Shown here piece after piece: positions 1 through 8,155 of a stretch of 64,000 nucleotides of DNA. Position 1 is the first letter of the stretch; the number at the start of each line of letters is the position of its first letter. Made by a program: the position numbers and the translations under genes. The notes beneath the pieces were generated by a model that did not search any database, was not told the origin of the DNA, and saw only the letters and a program-made list of their open reading frames with translations. Source of the stretch: Bacillus subtilis subsp. subtilis (GTDB taxonomy: Bacteria > Pseudomonadota > Gammaproteobacteria > Xanthomonadales > Xanthomonadaceae); NCBI GenBank assembly GCA_021733645.1, contig JAHREJ010000008.1, positions 44,266 through 108,265 on the forward strand, given 5' to 3'.

Positions 1-1081
1 CGGTGTCGCCGTCGAACTTCAGCGCGCCCAGGCTGCTGCCGTCGTAGTTCACCTGGCTGTGCCGCCACGGCCCCATCACCAGGTAATTGAGCGTGTTGCT
101 GCTGTCGCGCGGCTCCATCGCCGCATAGCTGTGCACCGCGCCCCACATGTCTTCCTGGTCCCACAGGCCCTGCAGCCACAGGGTGGGCACCTTCAAAGGG
201 GTCTTGGCCATCTGCGCATCCAGCGCCTGCGCCTGCGCCTGCCAGAACGCATCGTAGGCGGGGTGTTCGATCAGCTTGTGCCACCACGGCAGCTGGTCCA
301 GCCCGTTGGCACGGGCGTAATCGCCGGCCGAACCGGCACGCAGAAAGGTGGTGTAGTCGTCGTAGCCCACGCTGGGGATGGACGGGCCCTTGCCGCGCTT
401 GGCCAGCTGGCCGGTGAAGTAACCGAAATTGACCTGGCGGAAAGCGCCGTAGTTGAGCCAGTCATCGCCCATCCAGCCGTCGATCATCGGGCTCTGCGGC
501 GCGGCCACCTTCAAGGCCGGGTGCGGGTTGGTCAGCGCCATCACCACGGTGAAACCTTCATAGGACGAGCCGAGCATGCCAACCTTGCCGTTGCTTTCCG
601 GCACGTGCTTGACCAGCCAGTCGATGGTGTCCCACGCGTCGGTGGCGTGGTCGACCTTGGTGCTGTTGAGCGGCCCGCGCAACGGCCGGGTCATCACGTA
701 ATCGCCTTCGGAACCGTATTTGCCACGGATATCCTGGAAGACGCGGATGTAGCCGCCGTCCACGAAAACCTCATCGCCCTGCGGCAGGATGTCGCGCATG
801 TGCGGCGAATCCATGCGCTTGGCGCGGTTGGCTGCGTCGTAGGGCGTGCGGGTCAGCAGGATCGGCGCGTGCCTGGCGCCCTTGGGCACCACGATCACCG
901 TGTAGAGCCTGGTGCCGTCGCGCATCGGCACCATGACCACGCGCTTGTCGTAGTCGAAGCCGGCAGTGGGCGTGACAAAGCCCTTGGCGGGAATGTCCGG
1001 GGTCATCGGCGAGGTCTGCGCCGACACGCCGGCAGCAACCGCGAAGCTCAACAGCACGGCAGGTACGACACGGACACGCAT
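1..1081 (-). CDS. Alpha-amino acid ester hydrolase / CocE-family serine hydrolase (3' part beyond window)
   Basis: Exported hydrolase of the CocE/NonD family, closest in motif layout to alpha-amino acid ester hydrolases, which hydrolyse or transfer acyl groups of amino-acid esters and some beta-lactams. The frame is open from an ATG at 1081 to the window edge, so about 360 N-terminal residues are visible and the C-terminal part is missing. Residues 1-21 form a signal peptide ending VSAQ. The nucleophile motif G-x-S-Y-x-G is seen as GSSYEG at about 171-176, making Ser173 the expected nucleophile; the catalytic Asp and His should lie further on, outside the window. A GGGAGA ribosome-binding site precedes the ATG. 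A location in the periplasm or outside the cell is inferred from the signal peptide. A peptidase-like activity of the same fold cannot be excluded. Confidence 0.85.
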   Translation of the reverse strand, partial: MRVRVVPAVLLSFAVAAGVSAQTSPMTPDIPAKGFVTPTAGFDYDKRVVMVPMRDGTRLYTVIVVPKGARHAPILLTRTPYDAANRAKRMDSPHMRDILPQGDEVFVDGGYIRVFQDIRGKYGSEGDYVMTRPLRGPLNSTKVDHATDAWDTIDWLVKHVPESNGKVGMLGSSYEGFTVVMALTNPHPALKVAAPQSPMIDGWMGDDWLNYGAFRQVNFGYFTGQLAKRGKGPSIPSVGYDDYTTFLRAGSAGDYARANGLDQLPWWHKLIEHPAYDAFWQAQAQALDAQMAKTPLKVPTLWLQGLWDQEDMWGAVHSYAAMEPRDSSNTLNYLVMGPWRHSQVNYDGSSLGALKFDGDT

Positions 1082-1310
1082 GGGCTCTCTCCCGGCAAGT
1101 GGTGACGAACAATCTGCGCAGCCTAGCGCCGCACTGCGCGCTCGGGTAGGTGCCAAACGTCCGCATCGCACGCATTCAGCTTTGAACGGCCGCGTGATGC
1201 AAAGCCGCGCGGGGTGCAGTGGTGCGTGCCGCGCTTTGCACGCCTCCTCCCGCCGCGCAGAATGCAGGCATCGGACCGCAACCGTGGTCTGCCCCCTGGC
1301 CGGCCGTCGC

Positions 1311-1697
1311 ATGATGAAGAACCACTACACCCTGCAGGCGCTGGTGCGCTCGGAGCTGTCCTCAACGGCGGAGGAGCAGCGCATCTTTTTCCTGATGCAG
1401 GCCGTCGCCACGGCGAGCGCGGATTTCCTGCCCGTTGCCGATCTCGATGCCTTGGCCGACGTGCTGGCCGAGCACACCTGCTATATCGCGCCCCATCGGG
1501 TCACCCGCAAGGGGCGCACCGTGATCTTCAGCGGGCGCACCTACCGTGCCACTGCGGTCGAGGTGATGGCGTTCCTGCGCGGTGCCGCCCAGGCCGGTGA
1601 CCTTCGCCCCCTGCTCATCGCCCCCCACTTCGACACGCAGCCCGGGCAGGTGGTGACAGTGGATGAGGACCAGATCTGCCTTTACCGGGTGGGCTGA
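1311..1697 (+). CDS. Hypothetical protein, 128 aa
   Basis: Unrecognised small soluble protein of 128 residues with no signal peptide or membrane segment. The N-terminal two thirds looks helical; the C-terminal part contains PHFDTQPGQ and ends in a short beta-like stretch (ICLYRVG). Two adjacent ATGs (1311 and 1314) could start it, and neither has a strong ribosome-binding site. It stands alone between the divergent hydrolase gene and the convergent SnoaL-like gene. Codon use matches the neighbours, which supports a real gene. No function is proposed. Confidence 0.55.
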   Translation: MMKNHYTLQALVRSELSSTAEEQRIFFLMQAVATASADFLPVADLDALADVLAEHTCYIAPHRVTRKGRTVIFSGRTYRATAVEVMAFLRGAAQAGDLRPLLIAPHFDTQPGQVVTVDEDQICLYRVG

Positions 1698-1720
1698 TGC
1701 TGGCAGGCCACCGGCCGCCA

Positions 1721-2110
1721 TCAGGCGCACGGCGTCTCCTGCAGGGCCACCCACCGCCAGCACCCGTCCTCGCGGCGCAGCAGCGCCAGCGATTCCCGCC
1801 AGCACATCGCCCCGTTGCCCCGTGCGTGGCCCTCGCGATAGCGCGCCATGACCAACGCGTCGTCCAGTGCCGTGGCGCATTCGGCGTCGATGACAATCGC
1901 CAACCCGGGCCGCGCGCCGTGGCCGCCCAGGAACAGCGCCCGCACCGCGTCGCGATCCAGGCGCTGGCCGGTGATGCCGACCATGCTGAAATCCACGGCG
2001 AAATGCGCCATCAGCGTATCCAGTTCACTGACCGGCAGGCGCGCATTGAACCAGTCTTCGATCAGCCCGTGCAGCGCATGGATCTGGTGGGAGGCAGGGG
2101 TGTCTTTCAT
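1721..2110 (-). CDS. SnoaL-like / NTF2-fold small protein
   Basis: Protein of 129 residues with the size and pattern of the SnoaL/NTF2-like fold: an N-terminal helix pair (IHALHGLIEDWFNAR), then HFAVDFSMVGITG, and a C-terminal beta sheet ending RREDGCWRWVALQETPCA. Members of this fold are small enzymes, binding proteins or immunity-like proteins, so the activity is not predictable. Its ATG overlaps the stop of the MFS transporter gene upstream (ATGA), so the two are probably co-translated. A role linked to the substrate of that exporter is inferred from this coupling only. Confidence 0.65.
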   Translation of the reverse strand: MKDTPASHQIHALHGLIEDWFNARLPVSELDTLMAHFAVDFSMVGITGQRLDRDAVRALFLGGHGARPGLAIVIDAECATALDDALVMARYREGHARGNGAMCWRESLALLRREDGCWRWVALQETPCA

Positions 2111-3462
2111 CGGGACGCTCTCAAGGAAAGGGACGACGCCGGCAGGCGCCACAACAGGACCAGAGGCAGCAGGCTCATGCAGGCGGCCAGCAGCAGGGTG
2201 AGCGCGAATGCCCGTTCGGGCAGCATCGCCGACAGCACCGCCAGCACGCAGGCCAGCATGGCTGCTGCCAGGCAGAAACTGAGCTGGCGATTGAGGTTCC
2301 ATAGCGCGCTGCCCGGGAGCAGCTCCGCGTCCTGCAGGCCCTGGAAGGCCAGGGTCTGCGCGCTGCTGCTGCACAGGCTGCCACCCAGGCCCATCAGCGC
2401 GAAGGCCAGCACCGGCAACCACGGCCGGCCAGCCTGTGCACCGATCAACAGCACGATGCCCAAGGCCTGACACAGCATGCCCACGCTCAACAGCGGGCGC
2501 GCACCGAGACGGGGCAGCCACTGCCGGGTCGTGGCGATCGCGCAGGCCGAGGCGATGGCCCAGGGCAGCATGAACCCGCCGACAGCCGCCGCACCGTAGC
2601 CCAGCCGATGCAGCAACAACGTTGCCACCAGCTGGGTGCCGATGAACGTGCCCGGGACCAGCAGATAAACCAGCATCGCCATCCGCAGCGACGCGTGCCG
2701 CAGCAGTGTCCATTGCAGCACCGGGTGCGCGGTCCGGCGCGCGCGGCGGGCGTAGCACAGCAGCACCAGTACGGCGGCAACCAGCAGCCCGGCGCCGTGC
2801 GCACGCTGGCCAGGCTCGGCCAGCAGACTCAAGGCCACCAGCACCATGCTCAGGCCCATCGACCCCAGCAGCACCCCCCAGCGGTCCAGCGCCGGCACGG
2901 CCGGACGCACCTCGTGGCGCAGCCCGCACGCCGCCAGCGCCAGCGTCAACGCCGCCAACGGCACGCTGACCAGCAGCACGCCCCGCCAGGACCCGTACTC
3001 CACCAGCACACCGCCCAGGGTCGGCGACAGCGCCGGCACCAGCAGTGCCACGGCCATGATGCGGGCGGTCAGGCGGCCACGATCGGCCGGCGGGCAATGG
3101 CGATAGGCCAGTGCCTGCCCGACCGGAATCAGCAACCCGCCGCCCAGCCCCTGCAGCAGGCGCGCGCCGATAAGCCCTTCGATGCTCGACGCGGTGCCAG
3201 CCAGCAACGCGCCCACCCCGAACACTCCCAGCGACAGGCACAGCACTCCGCGCTCGCCCAGCCGCGCTGCCAGCCAGCTGCTGAGCGGGATGACCAGCGT
3301 CAAGCCGAGCATGTAGGCGTTGCCGATCCAGGCCAACTGCGGCACCGAGGCGTGCAGGTCGGCGGCGATGGCCGGATAGGCCACCGTGCCAATGAACATG
3401 TTCACCAGGTCCAGCGAAAATCCCAGCAGGTACAACGTTTCGACCTTGGCCCGGTATGTCAT
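2107..3462 (-). CDS. MFS drug/metabolite exporter (DHA2-like)
   Basis: Integral inner-membrane transporter of the major facilitator superfamily, about 451 residues, with many hydrophobic helices consistent with the 14-helix DHA2 drug:H+ antiporter layout. Signature stretches include a first helix LYLLGFSLDLVNMFIGTV, the motif-A-like loop WLAARLGERG, and a helix-4 stretch RLLQGLGGGLLIPVGQAL. The start MTYRAK at 3462 is chosen because a GGAGG ribosome-binding site lies just upstream; a start at 3501 in the same frame lacks one. It is divergent from a LysR regulator across a palindrome (3535-3557), the usual arrangement for a regulator-controlled efflux pump. The substrate is unknown. Confidence 0.9.
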   Translation of the reverse strand: MTYRAKVETLYLLGFSLDLVNMFIGTVAYPAIAADLHASVPQLAWIGNAYMLGLTLVIPLSSWLAARLGERGVLCLSLGVFGVGALLAGTASSIEGLIGARLLQGLGGGLLIPVGQALAYRHCPPADRGRLTARIMAVALLVPALSPTLGGVLVEYGSWRGVLLVSVPLAALTLALAACGLRHEVRPAVPALDRWGVLLGSMGLSMVLVALSLLAEPGQRAHGAGLLVAAVLVLLCYARRARRTAHPVLQWTLLRHASLRMAMLVYLLVPGTFIGTQLVATLLLHRLGYGAAAVGGFMLPWAIASACAIATTRQWLPRLGARPLLSVGMLCQALGIVLLIGAQAGRPWLPVLAFALMGLGGSLCSSSAQTLAFQGLQDAELLPGSALWNLNRQLSFCLAAAMLACVLAVLSAMLPERAFALTLLLAACMSLLPLVLLWRLPASSLSLRASR

Positions 3463-3534
3463 GACGCCCTCCGCAATGCGAGGCGGCAGCATGGGCGGCA
3501 TTGGTGCCTGGATATACGGCCAATGCGATGCAAG

Positions 3535-3557
3535 ACTGTCAAACCAATTTTGACAGT
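3535..3557. promoter_or_regulatory. Palindromic operator between MFS exporter and lysR
   Basis: Perfect 9-bp arms ACTGTCAAA and TTTGACAGT flank a 5-bp centre CCAAT. It contains T-N11-A, the core of LysR-family binding sites. On the minus strand the arm supplies a TTGACA -35 element followed after about 19 bp by GTATAT, a plausible promoter for the exporter. On the plus strand the site ends only 9 bp before the lysR ATG, which suits autorepression. Binding by the adjacent LysR protein is inferred. Confidence 0.7.
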
Positions 3558-3566
3558 TGAATACGC

Positions 3567-4463
3567 ATGGTCAGCCTGGACCGCTTCGAGACCTTCAAAA
3601 CCATCGTCGATGCCGGCAGCCTGACCGCGGCCGCGCAACGCCTGGGCCAGAGCCGTGCGGTGGTGAGTTTCAACCTCAAGCGGTTGGAACAGGAACTGGG
3701 CGTGACCCTGCTGGTGCGAAACACCCGCAGCCTTGCCCTGACCGAAGCCGGCGAGCGCTTCCACCAGCATTGCAGCACGCTGCTGGCCACCGCCGAGCTG
3801 GCCATCGAAGAGGCCCGCAGCGAACAGTTGCAGCTGCGCGGCACGCTGCGCCTGACCACCACGGCCGAATATGCCATTGCCCGCGTGGTGCCGGTGCTGG
3901 AAACCTTCCGCGCCCTGCATCCGGCACTGCGCCTGCACCTGTCGACGTCACCGGCGCCGGCAGACCTGATTCCCGAACGATTCGACCTGGCCATCCGGCT
4001 GGGGCGCCTGCAGGATTCGCAGCTGCGCGCAACGCTGCTGGACGAACACGCGTTGTGCGCGGTCGCCGCGCCGTCGCTGTTGGCGATGCTGCCCGATGAT
4101 GCCGCACGCGATGACCCGCACTGGGTGCGCACGCTGCCACGGCTGGGCTATCCGCGCCTGGCGGACCTGCCGCTGATCGCGCCCGATGGCAGCGACCAGG
4201 TGTTTGCCAGCAACCCCGCCGATGCGGTGGTCACCGTGGATGACGCCTCCACGTTGCGCGGCTTCGCGCTGGCCGGGGCCGGCGCTACGGTATTGCCGCA
4301 ATGGTTGATCGCCGATGACCTGCGTGCCGGCCGGCTGCTGCCGATCCTGCGCGGCCATCGCTTCCCGCGCCAGGGGGTGTACGCGGTGTTTCCCAACACC
4401 ACCCAACCCTCGCGCCGGGTACGGTTGCTGCTGGCGCACCTGCGCCAGCATCTGCCCGGGTGA
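3567..4463 (+). CDS. LysR-family transcriptional regulator
   Basis: DNA-binding regulator of 298 residues, the normal family length. The N-terminal winged helix-turn-helix (about 1-62) has the typical SLTAAAQRLGQSRAVVSFNLKRLE pattern in two parts, followed by a linker helix and a periplasmic-binding-protein-like effector domain (about 90-295). It is divergent from the MFS exporter and the palindrome at 3535-3557 lies in between, so it probably controls the exporter and itself. The ATG at 3567 lacks a clear ribosome-binding site because the palindrome occupies that region, so the message may be poorly translated or leaderless. Confidence 0.92.
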   Translation: MVSLDRFETFKTIVDAGSLTAAAQRLGQSRAVVSFNLKRLEQELGVTLLVRNTRSLALTEAGERFHQHCSTLLATAELAIEEARSEQLQLRGTLRLTTTAEYAIARVVPVLETFRALHPALRLHLSTSPAPADLIPERFDLAIRLGRLQDSQLRATLLDEHALCAVAAPSLLAMLPDDAARDDPHWVRTLPRLGYPRLADLPLIAPDGSDQVFASNPADAVVTVDDASTLRGFALAGAGATVLPQWLIADDLRAGRLLPILRGHRFPRQGVYAVFPNTTQPSRRVRLLLAHLRQHLPG

Positions 4464-4508
4464 TCCTGGGCAGGCACGACCTACGGGCGTGGACCACCGC
4501 GTCCATCC

Positions 4509-4539
4509 GGCAGGTACCGACCAAAGGCCGGTACCTGCC
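4509..4539. terminator. Hairpin between convergent lysR and GH3 genes
   Basis: Arms GGCAGGTACCG and CGGTACCTGCC form an 11-bp stem around a 9-nt centre, nearly extended to 14 bp with one mismatch. It sits in the 81-bp gap between two convergent genes, so it can act as a two-way terminator, although no T-run follows. Its composition resembles the short palindromic repeats of Stenotrophomonas, but it lacks the exact GTAG start seen elsewhere in the window. Confidence 0.55.
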
Positions 4540-4544
4540 TTCGG

Positions 4545-7364
4545 TCAACGCACCACGCCGCCGCTCAACACCAACGGGGTGGTCTGCAACGGCTCGTTGG
4601 CCGAGCGCGACAGCTGCAGTTCGTAACGGCCTTCGGCGATCTTCCACTGCTTGTCGGCGGTGTCGAAGCTGGCCAGCGTCTTCGGTTCGGCCTCGATGCG
4701 GATCCGGCGCGATTCGCCCGGCTGCAGCGTCACTTTCTGGAAACCGATCAGGCGGATCGGCGTGGTGCTGCCATCGGGCATCTTCAGGTACAACTGGGCC
4801 ACGTCCGCACCGGCCACCTTGCCGGTGTTGCGGATATCCACGGTGGCAACCAGGCGCTGGCCCATCGCGGTGGCACTCAGGTTGTCGTAGCTGAACTGCG
4901 TGTACGACAGGCCGTGGCCAAACGCGAACTGCGGGGTCAGGCCCTTGGCGGCGAACCACTTGTAGCCAACGTTGGCGCCTTCGATGCGGTAGTCGATGGT
5001 GTCGTCCGGCTTGTGCTTGGGGTTGAAGCCCAGGCCGTTCACTTCCGGGCGCGGCAGCTGGCTGGCATCCACCGGCCAGGTCACCGGCAGGCGACCGGAT
5101 GGATTGACCTTGCCGGTGAGCAGCGCGGCGATGCCTTCGCCGCCACGGATGCCCGGGTACCACGCCTGCAGCACTGCCGGCACCTGCTGCAGCCACGGCA
5201 GCTCGACCGGCCCATTGGTTTCCAGCACCACCACGGTCTTCGGGTTGGCCTTGGCCACGCCGGCAATCAGCGCGTCCTGGTTGTCGGGCAGCTTCATGTG
5301 CGGCAGGTCGACCGACTCGGCCGACCACTGCGTGGCAAACACGATCGCCACGTCGGCCGCGGCGGCGGCACGGGCAGCGGCGGCCACATCACGGCCGTCC
5401 ACGTAGTCGATGCGCGCATCCGGACGCTCGGCACGCAGCGCTTCCAGCGGCGAGGACGGGTGGAAGATCACCGGGCCCGGCCAGGTGGTCGGCAGCACGC
5501 CCGGCACCGCATTGGTGCCACGGGCGGTCCAGCCCACCATCGAGGAACCACCGCCGCCGATCACGCCCTTGTCGGCATGCCCACCGATGATCACGATGCG
5601 CTTGACCTCCTGGCCCAGCGGCAGCACGTTGTTGGCGTTGCGCAGCAGCACGCTGCCTTCTTCCACGGTGCGCTGGGCGGTGGCGAAACCGGCGGCGTCA
5701 TCGATCCGCTGGTGCTGCGGCGGCAGGTCGAAGTTGCCGTTGGCAAACATCGCACGCAGGATCCGCGCGACCATGTCGTCCAGGCGTGCGCGCGGCACCA
5801 CGCCGCCATTCACGGCCAGGCGCAGCGGTGCATCGAAGTACACCGCCTTGTCGAACACCTCACCGGCCGACTGCTGGTCCAGGCCAGCCAGGGCCGCCTT
5901 GGAACCGCTGTGCACGCCGCCCCAATCGGACATCACGAAACCGGGGAACTTCCATTCCTGCTTGAGCACCTGGTTCATCAGGTAATCGTGCTCGCAGCCG
6001 TAGGTGCCGTTGATGCGGTTGTAGGAGCACATCACCGAACCGGGCTTGCCGATGTCCAGCGCGATCTCGAACGCCAGCAGGTCCGATTCACGCATGTCCT
6101 GCTCACCGATCTCGGCGCTGTGGAAATTGCGCGAGGTTTCCATGTCGTTGAGCGCGAAGTGCTTCATCGTGGAGATGACGTGCTGGCTCTGGACGCCACG
6201 GATCGATTCGCCCACCAGGCGACCGGCCAGCAACGGGTCTTCGCCGGCGTATTCGAAATTGCGCCCGTTGCGCGGGTCGCGCTGCAGGTTGACGCTGCCG
6301 GCCAGCAGGATGTTGAAGCGCTGCTGCCAGGCTTCGCGGCCCATCGTAGCGCCACCGGCGAAGGCCACTTCCGGGTTCCAGCTGGAGGCGGTGGACGGGC
6401 CTGACGGCAGCGCGGTGGCGTAGTCGCCCTTGCGCAGGCCGCCGGGATTGGTCACGCCCAGCCCGGCATCGGCCGACTGCTGCGCCGGAATGCCAAGGCG
6501 GGCCACGCCGGGTACGAAACCGGCCGAACCAACCGCGCCTTCCGGCAACGGGCCACCGTCCTTGCCCAGCCCGAAGTAGCTGTGCAGCATCTGGAATTTC
6601 TCATCGTCGGTCATCTTCGCCACGATCAACCGGGCGCGTGCATCGGCATTGAGCCCGGTGTCCATCCACGGCGTGTCGCCACCGGCCGGGGCGGCATAGC
6701 CCAGGGTCAGCAGCGTGCCGGCGATGGCCGGGCTGTTGGCGTCGATGCGCAGCTTGACCGGCTTGCTGGAGGCAGACTGGAAGCCGTTGGAATGGGCAAT
6801 CCCAGCGTTGGCCTCGAACCCGGCCACCGGCGTATTGGCAGCGCCCAGCAGGACAGCCGGCGCGCCTACCCGCGAGGCATCCACCAGCTGCTTGAAGCCG
6901 GTGCCGCTGGCAGCGTCGGTATGGGTGTACAGCGCCACCACGTGGCGGCCATCGTTCAACCGCAGGTAGTTCATGCCCGGCGCTTCGATGCCCGATGCGG
7001 CTTCCACCGGCAGGCGCGAGATCACGATGCTGCCGCGACGCTCGGCCGAGGCCGGGTCGGCACTGACGAAGCGGTAGGTGTAGCCCAGCTGGTCGGCCAG
7101 CGCTTCGAGCGGATCGGGCACGCGGCTGCTGCCGGCGCTGTCCGCCGCACGGTGCACGTTGCCGATGGTCAGCGCGTCCACGTTCAGCGCCTGCAACTGC
7201 GCGGCAACATCGTTGGCATCCAGCCAGTTCGGCGCCTGTTCCAGGCTGAGCACGGTGAAGGCATCGGTGCCGGCCGGCGTGGCCGTGGGCGCCGCCCAGG
7301 CCGAGGCAGCCAGCGAGAGCGTGATGGCGGCCGTCAGGGCCAGTGGCTTTGTAATCGTTTTCAT
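4545..7364 (-). CDS. Exported GH3 beta-glucosidase with N-terminal EEP-like domain
   Basis: Secreted or periplasmic glycoside hydrolase family 3 enzyme of 939 residues, expected to release glucose from beta-glucosides. Residues 1-25 are a signal peptide ending AWA. Residues 36-205 resemble an endonuclease/exonuclease/phosphatase (EEP) fold but the catalytic positions are degenerate: GNVHR where LQEV is usual and LLGAANTP where AGDFNTP is usual. The GH3 catalytic part follows: KHFALND at about 401 and the nucleophile Asp480 in VMSDWGG. A C-terminal fibronectin-III-like domain (VAQLYLK onward) is present. The domain order is signal, degenerate EEP, GH3 N-domain, GH3 C-domain, Fn3-like. The start MKTITK is chosen for the signal peptide; upstream in-frame codons look non-coding. 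The enzyme call is firm; the EEP assignment is from pattern only. Confidence 0.9.
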   Translation of the reverse strand: MKTITKPLALTAAITLSLAASAWAAPTATPAGTDAFTVLSLEQAPNWLDANDVAAQLQALNVDALTIGNVHRAADSAGSSRVPDPLEALADQLGYTYRFVSADPASAERRGSIVISRLPVEAASGIEAPGMNYLRLNDGRHVVALYTHTDAASGTGFKQLVDASRVGAPAVLLGAANTPVAGFEANAGIAHSNGFQSASSKPVKLRIDANSPAIAGTLLTLGYAAPAGGDTPWMDTGLNADARARLIVAKMTDDEKFQMLHSYFGLGKDGGPLPEGAVGSAGFVPGVARLGIPAQQSADAGLGVTNPGGLRKGDYATALPSGPSTASSWNPEVAFAGGATMGREAWQQRFNILLAGSVNLQRDPRNGRNFEYAGEDPLLAGRLVGESIRGVQSQHVISTMKHFALNDMETSRNFHSAEIGEQDMRESDLLAFEIALDIGKPGSVMCSYNRINGTYGCEHDYLMNQVLKQEWKFPGFVMSDWGGVHSGSKAALAGLDQQSAGEVFDKAVYFDAPLRLAVNGGVVPRARLDDMVARILRAMFANGNFDLPPQHQRIDDAAGFATAQRTVEEGSVLLRNANNVLPLGQEVKRIVIIGGHADKGVIGGGGSSMVGWTARGTNAVPGVLPTTWPGPVIFHPSSPLEALRAERPDARIDYVDGRDVAAAARAAAAADVAIVFATQWSAESVDLPHMKLPDNQDALIAGVAKANPKTVVVLETNGPVELPWLQQVPAVLQAWYPGIRGGEGIAALLTGKVNPSGRLPVTWPVDASQLPRPEVNGLGFNPKHKPDDTIDYRIEGANVGYKWFAAKGLTPQFAFGHGLSYTQFSYDNLSATAMGQRLVATVDIRNTGKVAGADVAQLYLKMPDGSTTPIRLIGFQKVTLQPGESRRIRIEAEPKTLASFDTADKQWKIAEGRYELQLSRSANEPLQTTPLVLSGGVVR

Positions 7365-7534
7365 AAGCGGGCGAAACACCTTTGCTTGCGCAAAAAATCC
7401 AGGGAGTCGTGCCGCAGAAGGGTGCAGCGCCAAGATGGCGGATGCCGGCGTCTTGCAGGCCGGTATCGGGTATTCCCAGGCAATGCAGCTACGACCAGGC
7501 CCCTCCGCCCGTCGATACCGCTGCCCTGCCCGGT

Positions 7535-7554
7535 GGGCGCCGCAGGCGGCGCCC
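7535..7554. other. GC hairpin in the 268-bp gap upstream of the GH3 gene
   Basis: GGGCGCCGC and GCGGCGCCC form a 9-bp stem with a 2-nt loop. It lies about 80 bp downstream of the HxlR gene in the direction of that gene's transcription, so it may end the HxlR message, but there is no T-run. Nothing else recognisable was seen in 7365-7632; the promoter of the GH3 gene must lie there. Confidence 0.35.
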
Positions 7555-7632
7555 ATCCGGTGAAGAGTCGTTCACCCCGTTCATCCCTGTCAACAGCGTG
7601 TTCAGTTTCAACCGTGCAGAACGCCGGCCCGA

Positions 7633-8076
7633 TCAGTGCGCGCCGGGCTTGACCACGTGGGTGGCCGCCGCGTCCAGCACCTGCCCGCGCCCATCACGCG
7701 GCAACAGCGGGGCCAGCGGTTGGCCGTCGGCCAGGGTCAGCAACTGCGAGCGCGGTTCATCGTCGCCGAACAGGAAGCCCTCGCCCCACTGGCGCAGCGC
7801 CACCACCAGCGCAAACAGCGCCCGGCCCTGCGCGGTCAGGACATAGTCGTGGTAACGGCTGCCGTCGGCGGCAGGCTGCTGTACAAGCACGCCGGCATCC
7901 TGCAGCGCCTGCAGACGCTGGCTGAGCATGCTGCGCGACATGCCCAGGCTGCGCTGGAAATCGCTGAAGCGGCGCACGCCATCGAAGGCGTCACGCACCA
8001 GCAGCAGCGACCAGCGGTCACCGACCACGTCCAGCGCGCGCGCCACCGGGCAGGTGGGGTTGGAATCAACGGTCAT
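7633..8076 (-). CDS. HxlR-family transcriptional regulator
   Basis: Winged-helix regulator of about 147 residues with the family's hallmark NPTCPVARALDVVGDRW near the N-terminus (one conserved Cys, often redox- or electrophile-sensing in this family), followed by the RRFSDFQRSLG recognition region and an extended C-terminal tail of about 40 residues. The ATG at 8076 has a GAGAGG ribosome-binding site; the in-frame ATG at 8094 does not. It is divergent from the MFS gene across two near-identical direct repeats (8097-8151), so it most likely represses that exporter and itself. Confidence 0.9.
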   Translation of the reverse strand: MTVDSNPTCPVARALDVVGDRWSLLLVRDAFDGVRRFSDFQRSLGMSRSMLSQRLQALQDAGVLVQQPAADGSRYHDYVLTAQGRALFALVVALRQWGEGFLFGDDEPRSQLLTLADGQPLAPLLPRDGRGQVLDAAATHVVKPGAH

Positions 8077-8096
8077 GACGGAGGCCTCTCGCATAG

Positions 8097-8151
8097 TGGT
8101 TTTATTTTAGAACCAGATCATCCAGAATCAACTGGTTCTATTTTGAGACCA
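8097..8151. promoter_or_regulatory. Twin operator between hxlR and MFS genes
   Basis: Two 19-bp direct repeats, TGGTTTTATTTTAGAACCA at 8097-8115 and TGGTTCTATTTTGAGACCA at 8133-8151, match at 15 of 19 positions. Each is itself a partial dyad (TGGTT...ACCA), and their starts are 36 bp apart. Inner AGAACCAG and CTGGTTCT also form a dyad. The second copy ends 4 bp before the MFS start codon. HxlR proteins bind such AT-rich dyads; binding here is inferred. Confidence 0.7.
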
Positions 8152-8155
8152 CTCG

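Noticed and set aside
7365..7556. Upstream extension of the GH3 gene (64 extra codons)
   Set aside because: The stretch lacks coding character and would hide the clear signal peptide that starts at 7364.
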